DNA of 64,000 nucleotides from Desulfobotulus mexicanus (GTDB taxonomy: Bacteria > Desulfobacterota > Desulfobacteria > Desulfobacterales > ASO4-4), in NCBI RefSeq assembly GCF_006175995.1, contig NZ_VDMB01000010.1, positions 62,001 to 126,000 of the forward strand. Direction: 5' to 3'. The notes beneath the pieces were generated by a model. The model had not been told where the DNA came from. It did no database searches and was given only the letters and a program-made list of their open reading frames with translations. Made by a program: the position numbers and the translations under genes. Each line of letters opens with the position of its first letter. Position 1 is the stretch's first letter. Below, piece after piece: positions 26,748-35,708 of the stretch.

Positions 26748-27682
26748 GGCAGTCGCTGCAAAGCCCGCAGGCGGGTACTTCGGGCCATGGGGTTTGCAAG
26801 AACTTCCTTTTCTCCGGGCTTAACGGCCTTTGATGTCAGCAGACGGAAGTCTGCCTTATGGCCGCAGTTGCATATGGGAAAATCCGGTGGACAGATGCAG
26901 GGAAAGGCCAGATTGCGAAAGGCCTGCTTTACCCTGCGGTCTTCCAGGGAATGAAAGCTTAATACAACCATTTTTCCACCGGGTTTGAGCCTTAAGGGGG
27001 CTTCTTTTAAAAATAAGTCCAGTTTTTCCAGTTCCTCATTGACGGCAATTCTTAAGGCCATGAATACCCTGGTGGCCGGGTTTATTTTTTGTTTTGCCCT
27101 ATGCTTTGCCGGTATGCTCATGCGTACAATTTCTGTCAGCTGACCTGTTGTTTCTATGGAATTTTCTTCCCGCATATGCACAATGCGCCTGGCTATGGGA
27201 CCAGCAAACCGTTCTTCCCCAAGATCCCGGAAAAGGGTTTTCAATGCCTGTTCGTTTTCATTGTTTACTATATCGGCAGCACTGCGGGGAGATGCCGGGT
27301 TCATGCGCATATCCAGAGGTTCGTTTCCCCTGAAGCTGAAACCCCTGCCACTGGCTTCCAGCTGATACAGAGACAGGCCCAGATCCGCCAGAATACCGTC
27401 CACAGCATCAATGCCCAGCTCATCCAGAAAAGTTCCTATACCGGAAAAGTTTCCCTGGACTATGGAAGCCCTGCTGCCGTAAGGCGCAAGGGCCTCTTTA
27501 CCATGGGCAACTGCATGGGGGTCCTGATCAATCCCGATCAGCTGGCTTCCGGGTATTTCTGTGAGAATTCGTCTGGCATGGCCACAGCCCCCCAGGGTGG
27601 CATCCACATAAATTCCGTCTTCCTTTCCCTGCAGAAAGGTAAGTACTTCATCGGGCATGCATGAGATATGGTGAAAATCCAT
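26744..27682 (-). CDS. rsmH: 16S rRNA (cytosine1402-N4)-methyltransferase
   Basis: A 312-residue SAM-dependent methyltransferase that modifies C1402 in the ribosomal P site. The N-terminal HHISCMPDEVLTFL and the SAM motif YVDATLGGCGHARRIL at residues 26-41 are typical, as are GILADLGLSLYQLE, RGFSFRGNEPLDMRM and VVLSFHSLEDRRVKQAF. It begins 3 bases after mraZ and has the usual second position of the dcw cluster. Confidence 0.97.
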   Translation of the reverse strand: MDFHHISCMPDEVLTFLQGKEDGIYVDATLGGCGHARRILTEIPGSQLIGIDQDPHAVAHGKEALAPYGSRASIVQGNFSGIGTFLDELGIDAVDGILADLGLSLYQLEASGRGFSFRGNEPLDMRMNPASPRSAADIVNNENEQALKTLFRDLGEERFAGPIARRIVHMREENSIETTGQLTEIVRMSIPAKHRAKQKINPATRVFMALRIAVNEELEKLDLFLKEAPLRLKPGGKMVVLSFHSLEDRRVKQAFRNLAFPCICPPDFPICNCGHKADFRLLTSKAVKPGEKEVLANPMARSTRLRALQRLP

Positions 27683-27685
27683 GAA

Positions 27686-28135
27686 TCAGAGTCCAAGTCT
27701 GGCAATTTCAGCCCGTAAGGTGTCATCATTTTCCATATCTGTTTCCAGTAGCTCGGTTTCTCTGGCCCATTGTTCTTCGGAAAGAATTTCAAAATGATCC
27801 AGCACTCCGACAAGTACAATATTTTTTTCAAGACCGGCGTAACTGCGCAGAGATGGAGGAATAAGAATTCGGCTCTGACTGTCCAGGGGGCAATCGTGGG
27901 CGCCGCCCACAAAAACTCTCCTGAAACGGCGCATGGCGTCACTTTTTTCTGCAAGACTAAGGATGCGCTGCTCGATTTTTTCCCACTGACAATAGGTGTA
28001 GGCGACAATATTTTGATCCATGCGCGAAAGCATCAGGCCGGGGCAGTCTTCCTTATCCATCACCGTCCGGAAACGGGTGGGTATGGATATGCGACCCTTT
28101 GGATCGAGTTTGTGTGTGGAACTGCCCCGGAACAT
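27686..28135 (-). CDS. mraZ: Transcriptional regulator MraZ
   Basis: A 149-residue DNA-binding protein that controls the dcw operon. It contains two SpoVT/AbrB-like repeats, with LDPKGRISIPTRFR at about residues 11-24 and LDSQSRILIPPSLR near 82-95. It forms a ring-shaped oligomer in characterised species and binds repeated boxes in front of its own gene, and two such boxes are visible here. It is the first gene of the cluster. Confidence 0.96.
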   Translation of the reverse strand: MFRGSSTHKLDPKGRISIPTRFRTVMDKEDCPGLMLSRMDQNIVAYTYCQWEKIEQRILSLAEKSDAMRRFRRVFVGGAHDCPLDSQSRILIPPSLRSYAGLEKNIVLVGVLDHFEILSEEQWARETELLETDMENDDTLRAEIARLGL

Positions 28136-28152
28136 TGTTTCTCCTTTTTAGT

Positions 28153-28169
28153 GTTCCACTTTCCCCCAC
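28153..28169 (-). promoter_or_regulatory. Two MraZ-box-like repeats upstream of mraZ
   Basis: On the minus strand GTGGGGG (28169-28163) and GTGGAAC (28159-28153) occur exactly 10 bp apart, each preceded by AAA, between the promoter and the mraZ start. This matches the known arrangement of TGG-rich MraZ boxes with 10-bp period. The second box is imperfect and a third is not evident. Confidence 0.6.
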
Positions 28170-28180
28170 TTTGCGCCATA

Positions 28181-28208
28181 AGACTACAATAAAATCAAAA
28201 AAGGTCAA
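28181..28208 (-). promoter_or_regulatory. Sigma-70 promoter of the dcw cluster
   Basis: TTGACC (28208-28203) as -35 and TAGTCT (28186-28181) as -10 are separated by 16 bp on the minus strand, placing the transcript start just upstream of the MraZ boxes and about 40 bases before the mraZ ATG. Confidence 0.6.
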
Positions 28209-28310
28209 GGATGTATCTTGATGTCTATGGAGTCTGAATGGTTTTCTGCTAGTAATCACAGGGGGTGTTTCAAGAAAAAATTTAAATTATTTTAAGTCTT
28301 TATCTTCTTG

Positions 28311-28339
28311 TTGTCTTTCTGTCTGTTTCCAAGGATAAT
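28311..28339 (+). promoter_or_regulatory. Sigma-70 promoter of the metallo-hydrolase gene
   Basis: TTGTCT (28311-28316) and GATAAT (28334-28339) are spaced by 17 bp on the plus strand, 60 bp upstream of the hydrolase start. It diverges from the dcw promoter. Confidence 0.55.
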
Positions 28340-28398
28340 GAAAAAATGTATGGTCATGAAAAATATTAATGGCTGCGGCCTGAAGCGGGGAGGTTTTT

Positions 28399-29097
28399 AT
28401 GCTGGTTCATCAGTTTCGTTACAATTCAGACAATTTTGCCTATCTTCTGGAAGAAGGTGGAGAAGCGCTGGCCATAGACGGTGGTGCTGTGGATGCCATT
28501 TTACAGAAGGTGTCCGAACGGGGACTGCACCTTGTGGGAGTGACGGCCACCCATGGCCATCCGGATCATGTGCAGGGCAACAAAGGTCTTGCCGGGCAGG
28601 CGGGAGCCCCTCTCCTTCACCATGGGGAGCTGGCGCTAAAGGGTGGTTTTCATCTGGGTGAGACCTTTGTCCGGGTCTTTGCCACGCCGGGCCATACCCT
28701 TGATTCAGTATGCTTTTTTGCAGAGGACTGCCTGATTGCCGGGGACACCCTTTTTAACGGAACCGTGGGCAATTGTTTCTCCGGTGATCTGGATGCATTT
28801 TTTAAAAGCATTGAGGAGATTCTGGCCCTTCCCATGACCACAAGGGTGTACGCAGGCCATGACTATGTGAGGGAAGCGGTGGCCTTTGCAAAGAGCATAG
28901 AGCCGGAAAATCCCTTTCTGGATTCTTTTCTTTCGGGTATTGATCCGGAGCATGTTTATTCGCTCCTTAAGGATGAGATGCGGGTAAATCCCTATCTGCG
29001 CTACAATGATCCTGTGATGACGAAGCTTCTTGTCAGCCGGGGCCTTGCCGCAGACACGGCACGGGCACGCTGGCACAGTATCATGGAGCTTTATTGA
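28399..29097 (+). CDS. Metallo-beta-lactamase-fold hydrolase (glyoxalase II-like)
   Basis: A 232-residue cytoplasmic hydrolase. The zinc motif THGHPDH is at residues 51-57, with further metal ligands in ATPGHTLDS near 95 and LIAGDTLF near 113, and YAGHDYV near 152. The C-terminal part (NPYLRYNDP) resembles the substrate-binding helices of hydroxyacylglutathione hydrolases, so thioester hydrolysis is the most likely activity, but the glutathione-binding residues cannot be confirmed by eye. GGGGAGG precedes the ATG. It has its own promoter and is followed by the purH genes. Confidence 0.85.
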   Translation: MLVHQFRYNSDNFAYLLEEGGEALAIDGGAVDAILQKVSERGLHLVGVTATHGHPDHVQGNKGLAGQAGAPLLHHGELALKGGFHLGETFVRVFATPGHTLDSVCFFAEDCLIAGDTLFNGTVGNCFSGDLDAFFKSIEEILALPMTTRVYAGHDYVREAVAFAKSIEPENPFLDSFLSGIDPEHVYSLLKDEMRVNPYLRYNDPVMTKLLVSRGLAADTARARWHSIMELY

Positions 29098-29138
29098 TAA
29101 ACTTAATTTTTTTTAAAGCTTAAATATCAGGAGTGTAT

Positions 29139-29822
29139 ATGACGGTTAACAGGGTGGATCAGATTGATTCACAGGTGAAGGTAAGGCGGGTGCTGGTCAG
29201 TGTGTCGGATAAAACAAATCTGGATATACTGGTCAAGGGACTTATGGATGTGAATCCGGAAGTGGTTTTTTATTCGACAGGAGGTACCTTTCAGTACATT
29301 GCCGGTATTCTGGGGGATAAGGCCAAAGGTTCCCTTGTTCAGGTTTCTGATTATACGGGACAGCCGGAAACCCAGGGCGGGCTTGTCAAAACCCTGGACT
29401 TTAAAATATATCTGGGTCTTTTAACGGAAACCTACAATGAAAGCCATGGAGCAGACCTTGAACGTACTCAGGCGGTTCCTCTGGATATGACGGTGGTCAA
29501 TCTCTATCCCTTTAAGGAGACCGTTGCAAAGGCGGGTGTTACGGCAGAGGATGCCAGAGCCAACATTGATATAGGCGGACCCTGTATGATCCGGGCATCG
29601 GCCAAAAATTTTATCAGAGTTACGCCGGTTGTTGATCCTCAAGATTATGCCGCTCTGGTGGAAGAGCTGCGTAAAAATGAAGGTCAGACCACACTGGCCC
29701 TCAGGTACCGTATGGCCGCAAAGGCCTTTGCCCATACGGCGGCCTATGATACAGCCATTGCCGCCTATCTTGGAAACCTTGAATTTTCTACGGATGTCAA
29801 TCCCTGTTACCGGAGCGTGTGA
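29139..29822 (+). CDS. purH: IMP cyclohydrolase domain protein (first half of split PurH)
   Basis: A 227-residue protein carrying only the MGS-like IMP cyclohydrolase part of PurH, which closes FAICAR to IMP in the last step of purine synthesis. It shows RRVLVSVSDKTNLDILV near residue 17, FYSTGGTFQYI, ETQGGLVKTLDFKIYLGLL near 80, VVNLYPFKETV and NIDIGGPCMIRASAKN near 146-161. The usual bacterial PurH is one chain of about 520 residues; here a stop separates the domains and a second gene begins 2 bases later with its own ribosome-binding site. The ATG at 29139 has AGGAG five bases upstream. Both halves look intact, so this is a genuine two-gene arrangement and not a frameshift. Confidence 0.88.
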   Translation: MTVNRVDQIDSQVKVRRVLVSVSDKTNLDILVKGLMDVNPEVVFYSTGGTFQYIAGILGDKAKGSLVQVSDYTGQPETQGGLVKTLDFKIYLGLLTETYNESHGADLERTQAVPLDMTVVNLYPFKETVAKAGVTAEDARANIDIGGPCMIRASAKNFIRVTPVVDPQDYAALVEELRKNEGQTTLALRYRMAAKAFAHTAAYDTAIAAYLGNLEFSTDVNPCYRSV

Positions 29823-29824
29823 GT

Positions 29825-31075
29825 ATGAGTCAGGATCTGAAAAAAATGTATAAAACCGTAATGGATGATGCCTTTTCTTCTGCCATGGAAATCAGCTTTG
29901 TGGAGGGCTCCCAGAGGCAGACCCTTTATTATGAAAAGGTGGCATGGGCCATTGATGATGTGCTGAAGGGACTGCGTTACGGGGAGAATCCCGGTCAGGA
30001 GGCGGCCCTTTATCGTCTTGTTAACGGCAATCTTATTTTAGGGCAGACCCAGACCCTTCAGCCGGGAAAATACCTTGTCTCGGATATAGAGCTGCTCCAG
30101 AGCGGCAAACATCCCGGAAAGACCAATTTAACCGATGCGGACAATGCCCTGAACATCCTTCGCTATTTTACTGACACGCCGACGGTGGTCATTGTCAAGC
30201 ACAACAATCCCTGTGGTGTGGCAAAGGATGCCAGCCTGGAAAAGGCCTACCACAAAGCCTATATGGCCGACCGCATCGCTGCCTTTGGCGGATGTATTGC
30301 CCTTAACCGCTCTGTGGACAAAGCCACTGCAGAGGCCATTGCTGCCCAGTATGCCGAAGTGGTGGTGGCCCCGGATTTTGAAGACGGTGTTATGGATATT
30401 CTGGGAGCTAAAAAGAATCTCAGGGTGATCCGTATTGCTAACATGGCAAGGCTGCATGAGTTTGTGGGTCAGCCTGTGGTGGATTTTAAGAGCCTGATGG
30501 ATGGCGGTCTGGTGGCCCAGTGGAGTTTTGTTCCGACCGCCCTGAAAAAAGAAGATCTCCTGCCAGCGGTCTGTGATTACAAGGGGCAGACCTATAGGGT
30601 TAAGCGGGAACCCACCCAAGCCGAATATGAGGATCTTCTTTTTGGCTGGCTTGTGGAGTCCGGCATCACCTCCAACTCTGTTATCTATGTGAAGGACGGA
30701 GTTACGGTGGGAATTGGTACGGGTGAGCAGGACAGGGTTGGGGTTGCGGAAATAGCAAGGGACAAGGCCTATAAAAAGCTTGCCGATCGCTATTGTTTTG
30801 AAGCATGTGGCAAGGGCTATAACCTCATGGATGATGAAGATAAAAAGGCGGAGATTGATGCCCGTGTGGCTGCGGAAAAGGGCGGCCTTATCGCTTCTTC
30901 CATGGTAAGCGATGCTTTTTTCCCCTTCAGGGACGGTATTGACGTTGGCCTGAAGGAGGGCGTTTCTGCGGTAATTCAGCCCGGTGGTTCCATGAATGAC
31001 TATCAGTCCATTGAAGCCTGCAATGAATATGATGCCGCCATGGTCTTTACGGGTCAGCGCAGCTTTAAACACTGA
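29825..31075 (+). CDS. AICAR transformylase (second half of split PurH)
   Basis: A 416-residue protein with the AICARFT domain, which formylates AICAR to FAICAR using 10-formyl-tetrahydrofolate. Diagnostic stretches are LRYGENPGQEAALYRL near residue 55, LSDADN-like NLTDADNALNILRYF near 100, VIVKHNNPCGVAKD near 121-134, AAFGGCIALNR, and near the end ASSMVSDAFFPFRDGID with GVSAVIQPGGSMND. The ATG at 29825 with GGAG nine bases upstream is preferred over a GTG at 29819 that lies too close to it. The N-terminal 40 residues are an extension compared with the domain in fused PurH. Confidence 0.9.
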   Translation: MSQDLKKMYKTVMDDAFSSAMEISFVEGSQRQTLYYEKVAWAIDDVLKGLRYGENPGQEAALYRLVNGNLILGQTQTLQPGKYLVSDIELLQSGKHPGKTNLTDADNALNILRYFTDTPTVVIVKHNNPCGVAKDASLEKAYHKAYMADRIAAFGGCIALNRSVDKATAEAIAAQYAEVVVAPDFEDGVMDILGAKKNLRVIRIANMARLHEFVGQPVVDFKSLMDGGLVAQWSFVPTALKKEDLLPAVCDYKGQTYRVKREPTQAEYEDLLFGWLVESGITSNSVIYVKDGVTVGIGTGEQDRVGVAEIARDKAYKKLADRYCFEACGKGYNLMDDEDKKAEIDARVAAEKGGLIASSMVSDAFFPFRDGIDVGLKEGVSAVIQPGGSMNDYQSIEACNEYDAAMVFTGQRSFKH

Positions 31076-31256
31076 TTTTAGTCTGATTTATGAAATGAAG
31101 AGAGCTTTTACCCCTCTCTCTCTCTCTCCGGCCGGTGGCTGATGCTCTCGAAGCCAGGGGCTTGCTACCAAACCTGTGGATCGGAGGAGAGGGGCCAGTT
31201 TCCGGGTACATTCAATCCCGGAATCAGTCTTATCTGAGCTTATTGAGGATATAGGG

Positions 31257-31292
31257 CCTGTCCATGGAGTTTCCGTGGGCAGGTTTTATTTT
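31257..31292 (+). terminator. Rho-independent terminator of the purH genes
   Basis: CCTGTCCATGG and CCGTGGGCAGG arms around a 5-base loop are followed by TTTTATTTT. The T-tract overlaps the 3' end of the convergent VanZ-like gene. A (CT)7-type simple repeat lies upstream near 31113-31127. Confidence 0.6.
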
Positions 31293-31684
31293 ATCCGCAC
31301 TTTCCTGATCCAGAAAATGGAGGCCCATAATATCAGAGCTACTGACCAGCCTGCAGCCGAATTCTTAAAGTCATCAAGGCTTGCATGCCGATGGGGTACA
31401 AGGCTTTGCAGCCATTCATCAAAGGCATAGCAGAAGAGTATCAGAATAAACAGCAGCCCCTGTTTTGCTATGGATCTCCGGTATATGCGCAGCAGCCAGG
31501 CAAGGCAGATCGCCAGGGTACCCCCGACCATACGATGCAGCACCTGATATCCTCCCGCAAAGTTTTCAGCCTGCATGGCAATGCTCTGATATTGCTGACT
31601 GTACTTGCTTGCTATCAGACCCATGATCAGAAGAATACCTGTTGCAGCAAGGATGTCCGCTGAAATTTTAAAAAATCTTTTCAA
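31286..31684 (-). CDS. VanZ-like family membrane protein
   Basis: A 132-residue protein with four hydrophobic segments. The family signature is DEWLQSLVPHRHASLDDFKNS at about residues 88-108, which corresponds to the DE-Q-PgR-D-N motif of VanZ-like proteins. VanZ gives low-level teicoplanin resistance in enterococci, but most homologues have no known role. The start is a TTG at 31684 with only a weak purine-rich site. It is single, convergent to purH and divergent from the sugar genes. Confidence 0.8.
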   Translation of the reverse strand: MKRFFKISADILAATGILLIMGLIASKYSQQYQSIAMQAENFAGGYQVLHRMVGGTLAICLAWLLRIYRRSIAKQGLLFILILFCYAFDEWLQSLVPHRHASLDDFKNSAAGWSVALILWASIFWIRKVRIK

Positions 31685-31975
31685 ATCTGTCTCTTGCGGG
31701 TATGGGTTTCTGGTACATGGAGTCTGGTACGATAAGGCTTCTTCTGTACAATGTGCTGATGCTCCTGACCAGCGAATTGTTACTATACCTTATATAATAA
31801 TGCACCAATATATCATCCTGATAAAATTCTTGCTATTATCAAAACCAGATTGTATGCCAATGATCCATTGAATGTCATTTTTTATTTTTGTCAGCAATAG
31901 GAAGCTGGCAACAGGGATGTCTTTTTATAAAACAGCCGGGATTGGTTTTTTCTGACCGGCAGAGGGATATTGTAC
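31685..31975. other. Intergenic region between vanZ-like and rfbB
   Basis: AT-rich, about 290 bp, with no credible ORF. It must hold the divergent promoters, but no clear pair of hexamers stands out. Confidence 0.4.
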
Positions 31976-33046
31976 ATGAAAATTCTCGTTACAGGTGGTG
32001 CGGGATTTATCGGGTCTGCACTTATCCGTTATATTATAGCCAATACCAGTGACAGTGTAGTCAATGTGGATAAACTGACTTATGCTGCCAATCTGGAATC
32101 TCTGGCAGAAGTTTCCCGGAGCTCCAGATATGTTTTTGAACAGGTTGATATCTGTGACAAAGTGGAGCTTGTGCGGGTTTTTGAAACCCACAGGCCCGAT
32201 GCAGTGATGCATCTTGCCGCAGAAAGCCATGTGGACAGATCCATAGATGGCCCGGCCGCCTTTATAGAAACCAATATTGTGGGAACCTATAATCTTCTGG
32301 AGGCAGCCAGATCCTATTGGACGGGGCTGGAGACGGAGCGCGGGGCTGCCTTTCGTTTCCATCATATCTCCACGGATGAGGTATACGGCGATCTTGAAGA
32401 CCCTCAGGCTTTTTTTACGGAAAACACCCCCTATGCTCCCAGTTCTCCCTATTCGGCCAGTAAAGCCAGTTCCGATCATCTGGTACGGGCATGGAACAGA
32501 ACCTATGGTCTGCCAGTTCTTATCACAAACTGCTCCAATAATTATGGCCCTTATCATTTTCCGGAAAAGCTTGTTCCCCACATGATCCTCAATGCCCTGC
32601 ACGGCAGGCCTCTGCCTGTTTACGGAAACGGACAGCAGATCCGTGACTGGCTTTATGTTGAAGATCATGCCCGCGCCCTGTATCTGGTTTTGAGCCGGGG
32701 CCAGATTGGTGAAACTTATAACATCGGTGGAAATAACGAAAAGAGAAATCTGGAAGTTGTGGAAACAATCTGTGATCTGCTGGAAGAAATGGCTCCGGAA
32801 AACCCCCGCAGCCGGAAAAGCACAAATTCGGAAGGCTTCAGGAGGTTGATCACCTTTGTGAAGGACAGACCCGGCCATGATCTCAGGTATGCCATTGATG
32901 CCGGGAAGATAGCTGCGGAACTGGGGTGGAAGCCCGAAGAAAGCTTTGAAACCGGATTGAAAAAGACTGTGAAGTGGTATCTTGAAAATGAAAAATGGTG
33001 GAAGCGCGTACTCAGTGGCGCTTATAAGCTTGAGAGGCTGGGGTAG
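31976..33046 (+). CDS. rfbB: dTDP-glucose 4,6-dehydratase
   Basis: A 356-residue extended SDR enzyme that makes dTDP-4-keto-6-deoxyglucose, the precursor of rhamnose and other deoxysugars. The NAD motif TGGAGFIGS is at residues 6-14, [15 protein letters not shown] near 35-49, [15 protein letters not shown] near 80, the dehydratase motif STDEVYGDL near 130, [15 protein letters not shown] with the catalytic Y-K near 155, and [15 protein letters not shown] near 185. The C-terminal W-rich tail ([10 protein letters not shown]) fits. AGAGGG precedes the ATG. No rfbA, rfbC or rfbD is nearby. Confidence 0.93.
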   Translation: MKILVTGGAGFIGSALIRYIIANTSDSVVNVDKLTYAANLESLAEVSRSSRYVFEQVDICDKVELVRVFETHRPDAVMHLAAESHVDRSIDGPAAFIETNIVGTYNLLEAARSYWTGLETERGAAFRFHHISTDEVYGDLEDPQAFFTENTPYAPSSPYSASKASSDHLVRAWNRTYGLPVLITNCSNNYGPYHFPEKLVPHMILNALHGRPLPVYGNGQQIRDWLYVEDHARALYLVLSRGQIGETYNIGGNNEKRNLEVVETICDLLEEMAPENPRSRKSTNSEGFRRLITFVKDRPGHDLRYAIDAGKIAAELGWKPEESFETGLKKTVKWYLENEKWWKRVLSGAYKLERLG

Positions 33047-33109
33047 AAATTGTCCTGAAAAATGACCTCCCTTTAAGACAATGGATGGGTTTTTGAAAGG
33101 TATGTTCCG

Positions 33110-33260
33110 ATGAAAATAATTGTGAATGGTGCTGCGGGCGCCTGATTTTGATGAGATGGAAATCCGCCTGAAAAACAGAATTCTTGTGGATGGCCGCAAC
33201 CTCTATGAGCCGGAGCGTCTGCACTCTGCAGGCTGGATCTATGAGGCCATTGGACGGTAA
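33110..33260 (+). pseudogene. Fused relics: epimerase start joined to the C-terminus of UDP-glucose 6-dehydrogenase
   Basis: From 33110 a frame reads MKIIVNGAAGA then stops, like the start of a UDP-sugar epimerase. Overlapping in another frame, 33126-33260 reads RAPDFDEMEIR, then [14 protein letters not shown] and ends YEAIGR, the unmistakable C-terminus of UDP-glucose 6-dehydrogenase (about 40 of some 440 residues). A deletion near 33135-33140 probably joined two neighbouring genes. Neither fragment can be functional. Confidence 0.75.
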
Positions 33261-33276
33261 AATTAAAAGGGTATTT

Positions 33277-34299
33277 ATGTCATCTTATATTTCTTGTAAG
33301 GAAAAACTTGCTGCTTCACCCCGCACCTGGCTCATTACAGGGGTTGCGGGTTTTATAGGCTCCAACCTCCTTGAAACCCTTTTAAAGCTCAATCAGAGGG
33401 TTGTTGGTCTGGATAATTTTGCCACGGGCCACAGGTATAATCTGGATGAGGTGCAGGCATCTGTTTCAAAAGAGCAGTGGCAGGCCTTTTCATTCATTGA
33501 AGGGGATATCTGTGATCCGGATACCTGCAGAAGGGCCTGTACAGATGTTGATTATGTTCTTCATCAGGCAGCCCTTGGTTCTGTCCCAAGATCCCTTGAA
33601 GACCCCATAACAACCAACAGGGCCAACATAGATGGTTTTCTGAACATGCTTGTGGCTGCACGGGATGCGGGTGTTAAAAGCTTTACCTATGCCGCATCCA
33701 GCTCCACATACGGAGATCATCCGGGACTTCCCAAGGTGGAGGATACCATTGGAAAGCCTTTGTCTCCCTATGCTGTCACCAAATATGTGAATGAGCTTTA
33801 CGCCGATGTTTTTTCACGTTGCTATGGTTTTCATTCCATTGGTCTGCGGTATTTTAATATCTTTGGAAAACGTCAGGACCCTGCCGGAGCCTATGCCGCT
33901 GTTATTCCCAAATGGACGGCGGCCATGATAGCAGGTGATGCGGTTTATATTAACGGGGATGGAGAAACTAGCCGGGATTTCTGCTTCATTGAAAATGCGG
34001 TGCAGGCCAATCTGCTGGCTGCTGTGGCAGAGGATGGGGTAAAAAATCAGGTTTATAATGTTGCCGTAGGTGGTAGAACCACCCTTAATGAGCTTTTTCT
34101 TTATCTGGCAGAAGCCCTGAAGACTAATGGCATTCATTATGATCAAAAGCCCGTGTATAGGGATTTCAGGGCAGGGGATGTGCGCCATTCCCAGGCGGAT
34201 ATAGAAAAGGCTGCTAAACTTCTGGGATACGGTCCTGCCTTTACCATTCGGGAGGGTATTTTGGAAGCCATGCCGTGGTATGTGGGCAAGAAAGGGTAG
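33277..34299 (+). CDS. tviC: UDP-N-acetylglucosamine/-glucosaminuronate C4-epimerase (WbpP/TviC type)
   Basis: A 340-residue extended SDR epimerase that interconverts the C4 configuration of UDP-GlcNAc(A) and UDP-GalNAc(A). It begins with [20 protein letters not shown] near residue 18, then [26 protein letters not shown] near 95, [15 protein letters not shown] near 127 and [15 protein letters not shown] (catalytic Y-K) near 155, all nearly identical to Pseudomonas WbpP from memory, which also has about 341 residues. The start is ATG at 33277 with AAAAGGG upstream. Together with the next gene it would make UDP-GalNAcA for a surface polysaccharide. Confidence 0.9.
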   Translation: MSSYISCKEKLAASPRTWLITGVAGFIGSNLLETLLKLNQRVVGLDNFATGHRYNLDEVQASVSKEQWQAFSFIEGDICDPDTCRRACTDVDYVLHQAALGSVPRSLEDPITTNRANIDGFLNMLVAARDAGVKSFTYAASSSTYGDHPGLPKVEDTIGKPLSPYAVTKYVNELYADVFSRCYGFHSIGLRYFNIFGKRQDPAGAYAAVIPKWTAAMIAGDAVYINGDGETSRDFCFIENAVQANLLAAVAEDGVKNQVYNVAVGGRTTLNELFLYLAEALKTNGIHYDQKPVYRDFRAGDVRHSQADIEKAAKLLGYGPAFTIREGILEAMPWYVGKKG

Positions 34300-34420
34300 T
34301 TATTGGTGAAGAGTACAGGGTTCGACCTTGCATCTAGCTGCTGGTCCCCTTAAAGGGTACCCCTATAACAGATCGCCGTTGAGATGTTTCGTATAAAAAT
34401 ACTTTTGAGCAGGAGATATG

Positions 34421-35698
34421 ATGCTGACCTTTAACAATTTTAAACCGGCCATTGTGGGCCTTGGATATGTGGGCCTGCCCCTGGCCGTGGAATTCGGCAA
34501 AAAAAGAAGTGTTCTGGGTTTTGACATCAATGAAAAGCGCATTGCAGAGCTGCGCACCGGAAAAGATCATACCCTTGAAGTCAGTGAAGATGAAATGGCT
34601 GAGGCCAGCCTTTTATCCTTCACGGCAGATCCAAAGGAGCTTTATGCATGCAATGTCTTTATTGTGACGGTTCCAACACCCATAGATGAGTACAAAAATC
34701 CGGACCTTACCCCGCTGGTCAAAGCCAGTGAAACCATAGGCCGTGTGTTGAAAAAAGATGACATTGTCATTTATGAGTCCACCGTTTACCCCGGAGCCAC
34801 GGAAGAAGTCTGTGTGCCTGTTCTGGAAAAATTTTCAGGCCTTGTCTTTAATAAAGACTTTTACGCAGGTTACAGCCCGGAGCGCATCAATCCCGGAGAC
34901 AAGGAACACAGGGTCAGCACCATCAAAAAGGTGACGGCAGGCTCCACGCCGGAGGTTGCGGAACTGGTGGATGCCCTTTACCGGGAAATCATCACCGCAG
35001 GTACCCACAAGGCCAGCAGCATCAAGGTGGCGGAAGCCGCCAAGGTCATAGAAAATACCCAGAGGGATGTGAACATTGCCCTTATTAATGAGCTGGCACT
35101 CATTTTTAATAAAATGGGGATAGACACGGAGGCCGTTCTGGAAGCCGCAGGCACCAAATGGAATTTTCTTCCCTTTCGGCCCGGTCTGGTGGGTGGTCAC
35201 TGCATTGGTGTTGATCCCTACTACCTTACCCATAAGGCTCAGGCCATAGGCTATCATCCTGCCATGATTCTGGCGGGCAGGCGCATCAACGATGGCATGG
35301 GACCATACGTGGCTTCCCAGCTTGTAAAGGCCATGATGAAAAAGCGTATCCATGTGGCCGGGTCACGGGTGCTGATAATGGGGCTGACCTTCAAGGAAAA
35401 CTGCCCGGATCTGCGGAATACCCGCATCGTTGATATTATGCAGGAGCTTTCCGATTACGGCGTGAATGTGGATGTGTATGATCCATGGGTGAATCCGGAA
35501 GAGGCTTTTGAAGAATACGGCATCAGTACCGTGACAAGCCCTGAACAGGGTCTCTATGACGGTGTTATTCTTGCCGTAGCCCATCAGCAGTTCCGGGAGA
35601 TGGGGTCTACAGCCATCCGGTCTTTGGGCAGAAAGGATCATGTTCTCTATGATCTGAAGTATGTCCTGACGGCAGAAGAGGCAGATCTGAGGTTATGA
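34421..35698 (+). CDS. tviB: UDP-N-acetyl-D-glucosamine 6-dehydrogenase (TviB/WbpO type)
   Basis: A 425-residue NAD-dependent dehydrogenase oxidising UDP-GlcNAc (or UDP-GalNAc) to the uronic acid. The N-terminus reads [17 protein letters not shown], followed by [15 protein letters not shown] near 86, [18 protein letters not shown] near 118, [11 protein letters not shown] near 149, and the catalytic region [17 protein letters not shown] near 255 with its cysteine. [15 protein letters not shown] near 320 is typical of UDP-HexNAc dehydrogenases. Of two adjacent ATGs, the second at 34421 has the better spacing from AGGAG. It follows tviC by 121 bp. Confidence 0.92.
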   Translation: MLTFNNFKPAIVGLGYVGLPLAVEFGKKRSVLGFDINEKRIAELRTGKDHTLEVSEDEMAEASLLSFTADPKELYACNVFIVTVPTPIDEYKNPDLTPLVKASETIGRVLKKDDIVIYESTVYPGATEEVCVPVLEKFSGLVFNKDFYAGYSPERINPGDKEHRVSTIKKVTAGSTPEVAELVDALYREIITAGTHKASSIKVAEAAKVIENTQRDVNIALINELALIFNKMGIDTEAVLEAAGTKWNFLPFRPGLVGGHCIGVDPYYLTHKAQAIGYHPAMILAGRRINDGMGPYVASQLVKAMMKKRIHVAGSRVLIMGLTFKENCPDLRNTRIVDIMQELSDYGVNVDVYDPWVNPEEAFEEYGISTVTSPEQGLYDGVILAVAHQQFREMGSTAIRSLGRKDHVLYDLKYVLTAEEADLRL

Positions 35699-35708
35699 AA
35701 CTGGTTCT

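Noticed and set aside
31113-31130. CT dinucleotide run after purH
   Set aside because: It is in non-coding DNA far from a start codon, so phase variation is not supported.
31176-31430. 84-codon plus-strand ORF overlapping the VanZ-like gene
   Set aside because: It crosses the purH terminator and is antisense to the VanZ motif region.
31925-33199. 424-codon minus-strand ORF opposite rfbB
   Set aside because: Antisense to a clear dTDP-glucose dehydratase; no start signals.
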